Part shown: in pieces, positions 1 through 12,083 of the stretch
Layout of the letters: the number at the start of each line of letters is the position of its first letter
How positions within the stretch are numbered: position 1 is the first letter of the stretch
DNA from: Microbacterium sp. RU33B
GTDB taxonomy: Bacteria > Actinomycetota > Actinomycetes > Actinomycetales > Microbacteriaceae
Direction: 5' to 3'
Length of the DNA: 64,000 nucleotides
NCBI RefSeq assembly: GCF_900155915.1
Contig: NZ_FTPO01000002.1
Span: forward strand, 682,001-746,000
Notes under the pieces: generated by a model
Seen by the model: only the letters and a program-made list of their open reading frames with translations
Database searches by the model: none
What the model was told of the DNA's origin: nothing
Position numbers and translations under genes: made by a program

Positions 1-3000
1 TGCCGCCCTCGCCTGTCCGTACAGCGCGGCCGCCGACCCCCAGTCGCCCCGGTAGTACGCGCGCACCCCGAGAAGGCTCAGCACCTTCGACTTCGACAGC
101 TCGTCGCCCGTCTGGTCGTACATCTCCAAGGCCTGCGCGAGGTGGATCATGGCGCCGTCGCCGCCGATCTCGCTCGCGGCGATGTCGTGGTACCGGTACG
201 CGTCGGCGAGCACGCGCCGGCTCGTCGCATCGTCGGCGCGACCCTCGAGCAGCGTGATCGCCTCGACGGCCAGGTCCTTCGCGGGCGCCCAATGCCCTTT
301 GCGCAGCTCGAGGCCCGACTCCGTGACGGCGATCGCCGCGAGCACGCCGCGCGCGCTGTCGCCGGCGCCGGCCACCGCGCGTCGGGCCGCTCGGAGGGCG
401 CGCGCCGCTTCGTCGGCGCGGCCGAGGATGTTCAGCGCGTAGGCGCGCTCGCGGTCGAGGCGCGCACGCGACACGGCATCCGTCATGAGCTTGCGCGCGC
501 TCGAGAACGCCTCGAGGCCCTCTGCCGCCCAGCCGCCCGCGACGCTCACGCGGCCGAGCGCCTCCAGGAGCGCGGGCAGGTCGTGGGATGATCCGCCCGA
601 GCGCCGCGCGGCCTCGATCGCGCTGCGATAGGCGCGCACCGCCTCTTCGAGAGCGAAGGCGGACTCGGCGGAGGCCGCCGCGCGGGAGGCGGCCTCGCGG
701 GCCGCCTCCCATTCGCCGGCGGCTTCGTAGTGCGCGGTCAGCATGGCATCACGGGATGCTCCGCCCATGCCCGGATCGGAGGAGATGGCCGCCGCGGCGG
801 CACGATGCAGCTCGCGCCGTGCCTGGAACGTGAGCTGGCTGTACGCGACGTCGCGGAAGAGCTCCGACCGGAACGAGACCCCGTCGGCGCCGAGCTCGAG
901 GAAGGAGGACAGCCCACTCGACAGGAGAGGAGCGCCGACGCATGTCAGATACAGGCCGAGCGGAATCCGCACGCCGAGCACGGCGGCCCGGCGCAGGATC
1001 GTGCGGTCGGTCTCGCTCAGCGCGTCGATGCGCTCGCCGACGAGCTGCTCGATCGCGAGACCGTCGACCTCGCTCGCGAGCCCTGCCGCGATCTCGACCA
1101 GGTACAGCGGCGTGCCGCCCGCGCGGGCGACCAGGGGAGCGAGATCGGCCGGGAGCATGCGCCGGCCGGCGACCGCTTCGATGAGATCGCCGGCGTCGTC
1201 GTCGTCGAGGCCGCCGAGGGCGATCTCGCCGGCCTCGACGGCCAGTGCTCCTTCGCCGTCGCGTCGCGACACGAAGATCGCGTGCACCGCGTCGGCCGCG
1301 ATCATCTCGCCCAGGACGGCCGCGGACGCCGGGTCGATCCACTGGGCGTCGTCGAGCACGAGGCATCCGGGGCCGGCCGTGACGGTCTCGATGAACTCGC
1401 GCAGCACGGCCGACGCGCGCTCCGCGCGGAACGCGTCGTCGAGAGCGTCGACCTCGTCGGTGGCGGCCACCTCCGCCCGCACCGCCGGGGCGAGCAGTGG
1501 GAGCCACGGGGAGAGATGCGGAGCGCGATCGGCGACGGCCGCACCCAGGAGAACGCCCGCGTCGATCGGCGGCGAGGCCGACGGGATGCCGAGCAGCGGC
1601 CGCAGCAGGGTCTGCAGCGTGCGGTAGGGGGCGTTCGCGCCGTACCGGTCGCCGTGCGCGCGCAGCACGGGCAGCGGTGTCTCCTCGAGAGCATGGTCGA
1701 GCAGCCGGGTCTTGCCGATTCCGGCCGGACCCGACAGCACCGTGACGCTCCCGACGCCCGCTGCGGCCTCCGCCAGCCGTGTGCGGACAGCCTCGAGTTC
1801 GGAGAGCCGCCCGACGAACGGAGTCTGCCGCGCGTCCAGGCTCGCGAGCCCGCCGTGACCGGTCACGACGACCACGGGGATGGCCTGCGATTTGCCCTTC
1901 ACCGTGATCGTCCCGCGGTCGTCCGCGTCGAACGGGCGGCCCGTGCGCTCGACCGCGGAGCGCGTCGCGAGCACGGTGCCGGTCTCGGCGCGCGCGGCGA
2001 GGCGGGCGGCGAGGTTCGTCGGATCGCCCATCACGGTGTACGTCTGCCGGTACGTCGCACCGACGAAGCCTGCGAACACCCGCCCGGACGTGAGTCCCGC
2101 CCGGATGCCCGGCCCCCCGTCCTGCACGATGCGCAGGACCGCCGTCAGCAGACGCCCCTCCGGATCCTCGACCGTGGTCGGAGCGCCGGCCGTGAGGAAG
2201 AAGCGGTAGCCGTGCCGCGCCGGGTCGACGTCGAGCAGCGTGACCCCGGAGTCCGCCGCGGCGGCCTCCACCAGCAGGGTCAGCGCCTGCATGCGGGCGA
2301 TGTCTTCGGGGCCCGGAGCATCCGGCGCCTCCACCTGCACGAACGCGATCGCCGCCCACCGGTGGTCGGGCTCGGATCCGAGCAGATCGGGGCGCTGCGC
2401 GAACGTCCGCGGGAGGAAGCGGTCGGCGGCCGACGTCCGTCCGACGCTCAGGGCCATGAGGGCTGCCGAGGCCACCGAGCCGGCCTTCAGGAGACGTCGG
2501 CCCCCGGCCGCCGACTCGTCCTTCGCGACCTGGGATTCCGGCAGGAGCGCGGCGGTCTCGTCGCTCACGAGGATGCGGCCGGCCTCCGCGGCATCCTGCA
2601 GCTCCAGCACGCGCGTCGTCGCGGCCCCCGTCAGGATCACGCTGACGACGTCGTCGCCGCTCAGGACGAATTCGTAGGTGCCCGAGTGCACGCCCACCGA
2701 CATCCGGAGCTTCGTGCGTGCGGAGGGGAGATGGATGTCGCCGATCGCGGCGAGGACGCGGTTCATGTTCCACGCCGCATGCGCGGCGTGTTTGGCGTGG
2801 TCGGCGCCCTGGAACAGCACGAACAGCGCGTCGCCGGCGAACTTGACGACATCGCCGCCGTCGTCGCTGGAGGGGAGCAGCACCGTGAAGATGCGCGAGA
2901 GCGTGGCGATGAGCTGTTCGGTGCCTTCGCGACCGGCCGAAGCCAGCTGCTCGGAGAGCGCCGTGAACCCCGAGATGTCGACGACGACCGCCGTGCCGTC

Positions 3001-3084
3001 GACGCGGAGGTGCGGATCGGCGTCATCGGGAACCCCGTGGAGCAGGCGAGGAGACAGCGCCGAGGCCACGACATGCGCAGTCAC
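1..3084 (-). CDS. Class III adenylate/guanylate cyclase-domain protein fused to AAA/STAND ATPase and helical repeats (3' end off window)
   Basis: The frame is open for 1028 codons from a GTG at 3084 to the window edge. A purine-rich GGGGAGGCG lies just upstream of that GTG. The N-terminus has a nucleotide-cyclase catalytic domain with candidate metal aspartates in VVVDISGF (D36) and KFAGDALF (D85). A second cyclase-like domain follows near residue 350 (MGDPTNLAARL), then a Walker A loop GPAGIGKT (K458) of a STAND-type ATPase, and a long alanine-rich helical region resembling TPR repeats. The architecture matches actinobacterial cyclase-ATPase sensors. Whether it makes cAMP cannot be told from sequence. 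It stands alone on the minus strand, 138 bp upstream-side of the HAD gene stop. The C-terminus is missing. Confidence 0.85.
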   Translation of the reverse strand, partial: MTAHVVASALSPRLLHGVPDDADPHLRVDGTAVVVDISGFTALSEQLASAGREGTEQLIATLSRIFTVLLPSSDDGGDVVKFAGDALFVLFQGADHAKHAAHAAWNMNRVLAAIGDIHLPSARTKLRMSVGVHSGTYEFVLSGDDVVSVILTGAATTRVLELQDAAEAGRILVSDETAALLPESQVAKDESAAGGRRLLKAGSVASAALMALSVGRTSAADRFLPRTFAQRPDLLGSEPDHRWAAIAFVQVEAPDAPGPEDIARMQALTLLVEAAAADSGVTLLDVDPARHGYRFFLTAGAPTTVEDPEGRLLTAVLRIVQDGGPGIRAGLTSGRVFAGFVGATYRQTYTVMGDPTNLAARLAARAETGTVLATRSAVERTGRPFDADDRGTITVKGKSQAIPVVVVTGHGGLASLDARQTPFVGRLSELEAVRTRLAEAAAGVGSVTVLSGPAGIGKTRLLDHALEETPLPVLRAHGDRYGANAPYRTLQTLLRPLLGIPSASPPIDAGVLLGAAVADRAPHLSPWLPLLAPAVRAEVAATDEVDALDDAFRAERASAVLREFIETVTAGPGCLVLDDAQWIDPASAAVLGEMIAADAVHAIFVSRRDGEGALAVEAGEIALGGLDDDDAGDLIEAVAGRRMLPADLAPLVARAGGTPLYLVEIAAGLASEVDGLAIEQLVGERIDALSETDRTILRRAAVLGVRIPLGLYLTCVGAPLLSSGLSSFLELGADGVSFRSELFRDVAYSQLTFQARRELHRAAAAAISSDPGMGGASRDAMLTAHYEAAGEWEAAREAASRAAASAESAFALEEAVRAYRSAIEAARRSGGSSHDLPALLEALGRVSVAGGWAAEGLEAFSSARKLMTDAVSRARLDRERAYALNILGRADEAARALRAARRAVAGAGDSARGVLAAIAVTESGLELRKGHWAPAKDLAVEAITLLEGRADDATSRRVLADAYRYHDIAASEIGGDGAMIHLAQALEMYDQTGDELSKSKVLSLLGVRAYYRGDWGSAAALYGQARAA

Positions 3085-3222
3085 CGGGAATCGCCTCCCC
3101 AGGGACGGTCGAGGTCGCGACAGAGTCAGGGGGAGGGGCGTCGCGGAACGCAGCCGTCCAGGTGAGAAATATCTCAGATGACGGGGTGCCGGCGCTATGG
3201 GGCGGGCGAGATCCCGGCCGGT

Positions 3223-4095
3223 CTAGATCAGGCCGTGGCGCAGGAAGGCGTTGCGGATGCCGTCGTCGTCGATCGCCGTGGTGACCTCGTCGGCGAGGGC
3301 CTGCACCTCGGGGAGGGCGTTGCCCATCGCGATCGACAGGCCGCACACCTCGAACATCTCCACGTCGTTCCAGTTGTCGCCGATGCCGATCGCATCGGAG
3401 GGATCGATGCCCAGGTGTGCGAGCACCTCGAGGATCGTCGCGCCCTTGGTGACCCCGGCGGGGGCGACTTCGCCCGAGCCGCCCTCGGGGAGCGGGATCG
3501 TGCCGCTGACGACCGCGAAGTCGCCGTCGAGCTCGGCGAGCAGCGCACCGACCTCGTCGGGGTCGTCGCCGAGGATGACGGCCTTCGCCACCTCCGCCGC
3601 GACGAAGTGCTCCGGATCGTCGAAGGCCTTCATGCCGATGCTGAAGAACTCGAGGTCGTCGGGCGAGACGCCCGCGGCCCGCGCGCGCTCGACGTGAACC
3701 GCGCGATCGCGTTCGACGTACGTCTGCATGAGCGCGCTCAGACCCGCGCTGGCGAACAGGCGGTCGTAGGTCTGGAAGTACCAGTGGATGCCTCGAGCGG
3801 CGAACTCCCGCTCGAGGCGGGCGACGGCATCCGCTGACATCAGACGCGACACGATGATCTCGTCGCCCACGCTTGCGAAGGCGCCGCCGTTGGTCACCGC
3901 GCCGTCGACCGCGATCTCGGCGAGCGCGCCCGTCAGCTCCGCGGTGCCGCGGCCGGTGCTCCAGAAGACGACGTGGCCCGCGGCGCGCGCCCCGCGGATC
4001 GCGTCGACGGCCGACGGCGGGATGTGGCGGCCGTCCTGCATGATCGTGCCGTCCACGTCGAGGAAGACGGCGCGCCGGCGGAAAGAGGTGCTCAT
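3223..4095 (-). CDS. HAD-superfamily (Cof-type) sugar-phosphate phosphatase
   Basis: A 290-residue cytosolic hydrolase. HAD motif I is FLDVDGT near residue 12, and motif IV is the GIGDNWND loop near residue 240. Between them lies a C2-type cap, the layout of Cof/YbiV phosphatases. The start is the ATG at 4095, giving MSTSFRRR directly before motif I. The frame stays open further upstream, but that part has no domain similarity. It is the last gene of the licT-bglF-bglA-HAD run, so it may dephosphorylate sugar phosphates arising from beta-glucoside use. That role is inferred from context. A strong inverted repeat separates it from bglA. Confidence 0.85.
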   Translation of the reverse strand: MSTSFRRRAVFLDVDGTIMQDGRHIPPSAVDAIRGARAAGHVVFWSTGRGTAELTGALAEIAVDGAVTNGGAFASVGDEIIVSRLMSADAVARLEREFAARGIHWYFQTYDRLFASAGLSALMQTYVERDRAVHVERARAAGVSPDDLEFFSIGMKAFDDPEHFVAAEVAKAVILGDDPDEVGALLAELDGDFAVVSGTIPLPEGGSGEVAPAGVTKGATILEVLAHLGIDPSDAIGIGDNWNDVEMFEVCGLSIAMGNALPEVQALADEVTTAIDDDGIRNAFLRHGLI

Positions 4096-4116
4096 GGTGT
4101 GCTCCGGAAGAAGAGG

Positions 4117-4195
4117 GGATGCCGCGGCCCGCGCCCTGCGACGGCTCGAGGCCGATGCGTGTGAGGGCCGGGTGGAAGCCCGGGCCGCGGCATCC
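4117..4195 (-). repeat. 15-bp perfect inverted repeat between bglA and the HAD gene
   Basis: The arms lie at 4117-4131 and 4181-4195 (GGATGCCGCGGCCCG and its complement), separated by 49 nt. On the minus-strand transcript this forms a GC-only hairpin just before the HAD start. It has no U-run, so it looks more like an mRNA-stabilising or partial attenuating structure than an intrinsic terminator. Confidence 0.6.
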
Positions 4196-4202
4196 GGCTG
4201 TG

Positions 4203-7539
<3,337 letters not shown>

Positions 7540-7594
7540 CGGGATCCGCCATCCTTTCGCCGCTCCTGCGCGGCATGTTCAGGTTCTGGAAGCC

Positions 7595-7613
7595 CCCGGA
7601 ACCCGTTTCCGGG
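7595..7613 (-). repeat. Small hairpin in the bglF leader downstream of the terminator
   Basis: CCCGGAA and TTCCGGG pair around a 5-nt loop, on the bglF side of the intrinsic terminator. The function is not evident; it may protect the mRNA 5' end or extend the leader structure. Confidence 0.35.
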
Positions 7614-7617
7614 CAAC

Positions 7618-7668
7618 AAAAAAACCTGAACTCGTTCACCGTCGGATGACGATGTGAGTTCAGGTTTT
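7618..7668 (-). terminator. Intrinsic terminator in the bglF leader
   Basis: On the minus-strand RNA, AAAACCTGAACTC (plus 7656-7668) pairs perfectly over 13 bp with GAGTTCAGGTTTT (plus 7621-7633). The loop is 22 nt and a run of seven U follows (plus 7618-7624). The first bases of the 5' arm are shared with the antiterminator target, so the two structures exclude each other. Confidence 0.9.
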
Positions 7669-7691
7669 GCCCGCTGCCGCGGTAACAATCC
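7663..7691 (-). promoter_or_regulatory. RAT (ribonucleic antiterminator) target of the LicT/BglG protein
   Basis: The 29-nt RNA element starts GGATTGTTACCGC and ends GCGGGCAAAACC on the minus strand. This closely matches the known BglG/SacY/LicT targets. It lies between licT and bglF, and its 3' end overlaps the terminator stem by 6 nt, the expected geometry for competition between RAT and terminator. Protein binding would allow read-through into bglF-bglA-HAD. Confidence 0.9.
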
Positions 7692-7700
7692 AGACGCTTC

Positions 7701-7720
7701 GCAGAGCGACTCCGCTCTGC
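7701..7720 (-). repeat. Hairpin directly after licT
   Basis: GCAGAGCG and CGCTCTGC pair around a 4-nt loop, 5 nt after the licT stop and 9 nt before the RAT. There is no T-run. It may partly terminate licT mRNA or insulate the RAT fold; neither is shown. Confidence 0.45.
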
Positions 7721-7725
7721 GCCGC

Positions 7726-8622
7726 CTACGGTACCACAGTCTCGGAGGGGGTGCCGAGGCTCACCTGCGACGCCAGACGCTCGACGTGCACGATCAGGTA
7801 CAGCAGCTCCTCGTCCGTCAGCTCGGACTGCGTCGCCGCCAGCACGTAGGCCTTCACGTCCACCGCGATCGCGTAAGAGCGCGGGTAGCTGTGCTTGGCG
7901 AACTCGAAGAACGACGTGTCGCCGCTCGAGAGCATCGTGCGGCTCACGAGGCGCTGCAGCAGGAACTGGATGTGCAGGATGAAGCGGGCGTAGTCGGGGC
8001 TCGCCGTGTCGAGGCGCACGCCGAGGCCGTGCTCGACGGTCTCCACGACGTGCTGCACGCGGCGGAACAGCAGGGCCGCCGTGCCGTTGGGCTCGTCGCG
8101 CGTCGCGTTGAGCAGGTGCATCGTGAGGAACACCGACTCCTCGGGCGGGAGCTCCCGGTCCAGGGCCGTCGCGATCGAGGCGGCCATCTGCTGCGCGGTG
8201 TCGAACTCGTGCGGATGCAGCACCCGCAGCTCGGGCATCGACGTCGTCGGGATGCGCAGTCCCTGGTCGAGCCGCTCCAGCACGTACTGGATGTGGTCGA
8301 TGACCCCGATCGTCAGGCGCCTGCCCAGCTGACGGCCGAGCGAGCGCTCGGCCTGATCCACCGCGCGGGACACGGCTTCGATGACGGGGTAGGGCACGTC
8401 GGTGAGCAGCTGGCGCTCGCGCTCGCCGTCGGCTCCGGCGTCGAGGATGAAGGTCTTCTCGACCTTCGCGGGGTCGATCGTGTCGCTCGGCTTCAGGCCG
8501 AAGGCCAGCCCCCGACCCATCAGGACGCGCTCACGGCCCGACTCGTCGACGGCGATCACGACGTTGTTGTTGAGCACCTTGTGCACGGGGACGGCGCGCG
8601 CCCCCTTGCCCTCGCCGCTCAT
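7726..8622 (-). CDS. licT: BglG/LicT-family transcription antiterminator
   Basis: A 298-residue RNA-binding regulator. The N-terminal CAT-RBD domain carries the typical [11 protein letters not shown] start (residues ~15-25). Two PTS regulation domains (PRD1 ~75-180, PRD2 ~185-290) follow, with conserved histidines such as those in VLHPHEF and FLTMHLLN. It should bind the RAT in the bglF leader and prevent termination when dephosphorylated at PRD1. The start at 8622 is preceded by TAGACT and only 6 nt, which fits a leaderless transcript. Divergent from rlmN with a 50-bp gap. Confidence 0.93.
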   Translation of the reverse strand: MSGEGKGARAVPVHKVLNNNVVIAVDESGRERVLMGRGLAFGLKPSDTIDPAKVEKTFILDAGADGERERQLLTDVPYPVIEAVSRAVDQAERSLGRQLGRRLTIGVIDHIQYVLERLDQGLRIPTTSMPELRVLHPHEFDTAQQMAASIATALDRELPPEESVFLTMHLLNATRDEPNGTAALLFRRVQHVVETVEHGLGVRLDTASPDYARFILHIQFLLQRLVSRTMLSSGDTSFFEFAKHSYPRSYAIAVDVKAYVLAATQSELTDEELLYLIVHVERLASQVSLGTPSETVVP

Positions 8623-8628
8623 GGGGGA

Positions 8629-8634
8629 AGTCTA
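8629..8634 (-). promoter_or_regulatory. Probable -10 box of a leaderless licT transcript
   Basis: TAGACT on the minus strand lies 6 nt before the licT ATG. No Shine-Dalgarno sequence is present (only TCCCCC intervenes). The geometry matches actinobacterial leaderless promoters, where transcription starts at the A of ATG. Confidence 0.55.
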
Positions 8635-8659
8635 GGACGCTCCGTCCAGGTGCGCCCGG

Positions 8660-8665
8660 TACCCT
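8660..8665 (+). promoter_or_regulatory. Probable -10 box of a leaderless rlmN transcript
   Basis: TACCCT is followed by 7 nt and then the rlmN ATG, with no ribosome-binding site. It is divergent to the licT box 26 bp away, so the two promoters share a compact intergenic region. Confidence 0.5.
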
Positions 8666-8672
8666 GGCCTGC

Positions 8673-9917
8673 ATGACCGAGCCTTCTCCCGTGCGCACCA
8701 CGAAACCGCGTCAGGTGCGCCCGGCGACCGAGGGCTGGTCGCAGAAGAAGGACGAGGAGGGCCGCCCGCTCCTGCAGTTCGCGTCTCCCAAGCGCGGGAA
8801 GCCGCCGGTGCACCTGGCCGACATGACGCCGGAGCAGCGCGTCGAGAAGGTGAAGGAGCTCGGGATGCCGGGCTTCCGCGCGAAGCAGCTCGAGAAGCAC
8901 TATTTCGAGCACTTCACGCACGACCCCGCTGACATGACCGACCTCCCCGCCGACGGCCGCGCCGAGCTCGTGCACGGCATGCTGCCGCCCCTGCTCACCG
9001 AGGTCCGCCGCCTCGAGACCGACCGCGGCGACACCGTCAAGTTCCTCTGGAAGCTCCACGACGGCGCGCTCGTCGAGTCGGTGCTCATGCGCTACACCGG
9101 TCGCATCACGCTGTGCGTGTCGTCGCAGGCCGGCTGCGGCATGAACTGCCCGTTCTGCGCCACCGGCCAGGCCGGCCTCACGCGCAACATGTCGGCCGGC
9201 GAGATCATCGAGCAGATCGTGCGGGCCAACCGCTTCATCGCCGACGGCGGCTTGGGCGATCCGCGACGCGTCGGACACGACGGCGAACGCGTGACGAACA
9301 TCGTCTTCATGGGCATGGGCGAGCCGCTCGCCAACTACGCCCGCGTGCTGCAGGCCGTGCGCGTCATGGTCGACAAGAAGCACGGTATCGGGATGAGCGC
9401 ACGCGGCATCACGGTCTCGACCGTGGGACTCGTCCCGGCGATCCGCAAGCTCGCCGACGAAGACATCCCGGTCACGTTCGCCCTGTCGCTGCATGCGCCC
9501 GACGACCTGCTGCGCGACGAGCTCATCCCCGTGAACTCGCGGTGGAAGGTCGACGAAGCCCTCGACGCCGCGCGCGAGTACTTCGACAAGACCGGACGCC
9601 GCGTCTCGATCGAGTACGCGCTCATCAAGGACATGAACGACCACGCCTGGCGGGCCGACCTCCTCGCCGACAAGCTCAACGCCCGCGGGCGCGGCTGGGT
9701 GCACGTCAATCCGATCCCGCTGAACCCGACCCCCGGGTCGATCTGGACGGCCTCCGAGGTCGACGTGCAGAACGAGTTCGTGCGTCGGCTGAACGATGCG
9801 GGCATCCCGACGACGCTCCGCGACACCCGCGGCAAGGAGATCGACGGCGCGTGCGGCCAGCTCGTGGCGACCGAGGCCGACGAGGTGCTGGCCGCCGACA
9901 CACCGCTCGAGGTCTGA
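8673..9917 (+). CDS. rlmN: 23S rRNA (adenine(2503)-C(2))-methyltransferase, radical SAM
   Basis: A 414-residue radical-SAM enzyme that methylates A2503 of 23S rRNA (and probably A37 of some tRNAs, as known for RlmN). The 4Fe-4S-binding motif is CGMNCPFC, a C-x3-C-x2-C arrangement, near residues 152-159. [14 protein letters not shown] follows, and the C-terminal [17 protein letters not shown] holds the second catalytic cysteine. The N-terminal ~45 residues are a polar extension usual in actinobacterial RlmN. The start is the ATG at 8673, 7 nt after a -10-like TACCCT. Confidence 0.96.
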   Translation: MTEPSPVRTTKPRQVRPATEGWSQKKDEEGRPLLQFASPKRGKPPVHLADMTPEQRVEKVKELGMPGFRAKQLEKHYFEHFTHDPADMTDLPADGRAELVHGMLPPLLTEVRRLETDRGDTVKFLWKLHDGALVESVLMRYTGRITLCVSSQAGCGMNCPFCATGQAGLTRNMSAGEIIEQIVRANRFIADGGLGDPRRVGHDGERVTNIVFMGMGEPLANYARVLQAVRVMVDKKHGIGMSARGITVSTVGLVPAIRKLADEDIPVTFALSLHAPDDLLRDELIPVNSRWKVDEALDAAREYFDKTGRRVSIEYALIKDMNDHAWRADLLADKLNARGRGWVHVNPIPLNPTPGSIWTASEVDVQNEFVRRLNDAGIPTTLRDTRGKEIDGACGQLVATEADEVLAADTPLEV

Positions 9918-9925
9918 TCTCCCCA

Positions 9926-10081
9926 GACCCTGGCGCTCGTCGGAGAGCCGCGGCATCCCGCCGCCAAAGGCAGGCGATCTGCCGGACGCAGGAGGATTCG
10001 TTCGGATTCCGCCTGCAGCGGGCAGATCGCCTGTTGCGGGCTGGCGCAGCGACTCTGACCCCTGGCGCTCGGCAGAGAGCC
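9926..10081 (+). repeat. Intergenic palindrome flanked by imperfect direct repeats
   Basis: In the 180-bp gap between rlmN and the ABC1 kinase, perfect 13-bp inverted arms lie at 9971-9983 and 10021-10033 (CAGGCGATCTGCC and its complement). The interior is itself nearly palindromic (GCAGG..GGATTC against GGATTCC.CCTGC). On either side are two copies of a GACCC(C)TGGCGCTCG...GAGAGCC block (9926-9949 and 10057-10081). It could serve as a terminator for rlmN, or be a small palindromic mobile or REP-like element. I see no T-run. Confidence 0.7.
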
Positions 10082-10097
10082 TGAGACAATCGGACGC

Positions 10098-12074
10098 ATG
10101 CCCACCTGGTTGCTGGCCGTCCTGCTCGCCGTGGTCTTCGCCGTGCCGTCGGCATGGGTCAGCCGGCGTCTGCTCGACGACCAGGTCGGCTGGGCCCGCT
10201 CGATCGTGGTCGCCGTCGTGGTCTTCCTCGTCGGCGCACCCGTGACGGTGTGGGCGCTGCGCCGAGAGGGCGGCTGGGACGGACAGCACATCACGATCGA
10301 CGGGTGGACGGCGGCGGGACTGCTGCTCCTGTCGATCGGATGGCTCTTCGTCGCCGTCGTCGTCGTGGTGCTCACGCTGGAGTTCCTCTGGCCCTCGCGC
10401 GGCCCGCGCAACCCGATCGCCGTCGTGCGGGGAGCCTTCCGTCGTCGGCGTCGCGCCCTGCGGTACACGCAGATCGTCGCGATCGCGTCCCGCCACGGTC
10501 TCGGCATCGTCCGGGCCCACCGCGACGGCACGCCGGACGATCTGCCGGCCGCTCTCGTGGCGGCGATGGACGAAGCCGGAGTGACCTTCGTCAAGCTCGG
10601 GCAGGTCCTGTCGGCACGCGACGACGTCCTGCCGCCCGAGCTCACCTCGGCGCTCGCGACGCTCCAGTCCGACAGTGCTCCGCTGCCGTGGGAGCGCGTG
10701 CGCACCGTCATCGAGGCTCAGCTCGGTCGTCCGCTCGAGGAGGTGTTCGCCACGATCGACGAGACTCCGCTCGCCGCGGCATCCGTCGCCCAGGTGCACG
10801 CCGCGACGCTGCGCGACGGGGCGGAGGTGATCGTCAAGGTGCAGCGCCCCGACGCCCGCGCGCAGGTGCGGACCGACCTCGACATCCTCGGCACCCTCGC
10901 GCAGGACGCGGAACGCCGCATGGCCTGGGCGCGCGACTACGGGGCGGTGGCGCTCGCCGACGAGTTCGCCCAGGGCCTGCGCGAAGAGCTGGACTACCGC
11001 ATCGAGATGGCCAATCAGGAGATGCTGCGCGCCGTCGTGGAGCGCTCCGGCATCGCGCGCATGCACGTGCCCCACGTCTACGAGGAGATCTCGACCGAGC
11101 AGATGATCGTCCAGCAGCGCGCTGAGGGCGAGCCGTTCGCGCGGGTGGATGCCGCTTCTCTCGATCCGGAGTCCGCGCGGGCGATCGCCGACGATGTGCT
11201 CGATTCGTTCTTCGACCAGATGGCCGTGCGCGGCGTCTTCCACGCCGACCTCCACGCCGGCAATCTCATGCTCGCCGCGGACGGCACCGTCTCGCTGATC
11301 GACTTCGGTGCCGTCGGCATCCTCGAGAAGAGCCTTCGGCGCCTCCTGCTCCCGCTGCTGGTGGCCCTGTCTAACGAAGACGACATCGCCGCCACCGACA
11401 TCGTCCTGATGCTCATCGCCGAGCCGGACGGGGGAGTGGACCGCGACCGGCTCCGTCACGACATCGGAGTCGCGCTCACCCGCGTGCACAACGCGGGCAT
11501 CGGTGCGAACGTCTTCCGCGAGCTCATCGGCATCCTCCGCCGCCATCGCGTCGGCATCCCGCCGTCGCTCCTCCTCGTCTTCCGCTCACTCGGATCGCTC
11601 GACGGCGCACTGCGCCTCCTCGATCCGGACTACGACATGGTCACGCGTGCGCTCGACCGCGCTCCGCACTTCTCGCGGAAGACGCTCTCGCTGCGCTCGG
11701 CGACCCTCACGGCGCAGACCGAGCTCGCCCTCGGGGTCGAGCGGCTGCGCCGTGTGCCCCAGCGCGTCGAGCGCATCCTGGGCGAGCTCGAGAGCGGCTC
11801 GTTGACCGTCCGGCTCCGCGCGGACGAGGGGGGATCCGCGCACACGTGGATCGACCGCATCGTCGGCCAGCTCACGACCGTGCTCATCGGGATCGCGCTG
11901 GTGGTGACCGGACTGCTGGTCAGCATGTCGACCGACGGGCCGCTGATCACGCCCGAGGTATCGGTGTTCGCGGTCCTCGGCTCTCTGATGGGGCTCGGCG
12001 GGATGCTGCTCCTCCTGCGCGCGCTGCGCACCGTGCTCCGCCGACGCGACCCCCGGGACGTCGATCGCCGGTAG
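10098..12074 (+). CDS. ABC1/UbiB-family atypical kinase, membrane-anchored
   Basis: A 658-residue protein. Two N-terminal membrane segments (residues ~1-55 and ~70-97) precede an ABC1/ADCK kinase-like domain with the family KxGQ motif (TFVKLGQVLSARDDVLP) and the A-rich loop AAASVAQVHAA. The catalytic-type HADLHAGN and LIDFGAVG motifs follow. Two C-terminal membrane helices (~595-645) end the protein. UbiB proteins are ATPases supporting isoprenoid-quinone or lipid handling; actinobacteria make menaquinone, so the exact role is unknown. The start is the ATG at 10098; a -10-like GACAAT lies 7 nt upstream. Confidence 0.9.
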   Translation: MPTWLLAVLLAVVFAVPSAWVSRRLLDDQVGWARSIVVAVVVFLVGAPVTVWALRREGGWDGQHITIDGWTAAGLLLLSIGWLFVAVVVVVLTLEFLWPSRGPRNPIAVVRGAFRRRRRALRYTQIVAIASRHGLGIVRAHRDGTPDDLPAALVAAMDEAGVTFVKLGQVLSARDDVLPPELTSALATLQSDSAPLPWERVRTVIEAQLGRPLEEVFATIDETPLAAASVAQVHAATLRDGAEVIVKVQRPDARAQVRTDLDILGTLAQDAERRMAWARDYGAVALADEFAQGLREELDYRIEMANQEMLRAVVERSGIARMHVPHVYEEISTEQMIVQQRAEGEPFARVDAASLDPESARAIADDVLDSFFDQMAVRGVFHADLHAGNLMLAADGTVSLIDFGAVGILEKSLRRLLLPLLVALSNEDDIAATDIVLMLIAEPDGGVDRDRLRHDIGVALTRVHNAGIGANVFRELIGILRRHRVGIPPSLLLVFRSLGSLDGALRLLDPDYDMVTRALDRAPHFSRKTLSLRSATLTAQTELALGVERLRRVPQRVERILGELESGSLTVRLRADEGGSAHTWIDRIVGQLTTVLIGIALVVTGLLVSMSTDGPLITPEVSVFAVLGSLMGLGGMLLLLRALRTVLRRRDPRDVDRR

Positions 12075-12077
12075 CGT
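12072..12077 (+). promoter_or_regulatory. Possible -10 box of a leaderless aldo/keto reductase transcript
   Basis: TAGCGT overlaps the stop of the preceding gene and ends 6 nt before the ATG at 12084, with no Shine-Dalgarno sequence between. It fits the same TANNNT-N6/7-ATG pattern seen at licT and rlmN. Confidence 0.4.
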
Positions 12078-12083
12078 TTTCCC

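Noticed and set aside
3163-3176. TGAGAAATATCTCA palindrome upstream of the cyclase gene
   Set aside because: It may be part of a promoter, but it occurs once, its arms are only 5 bp and no partner regulator is nearby, so I do not call it a site.
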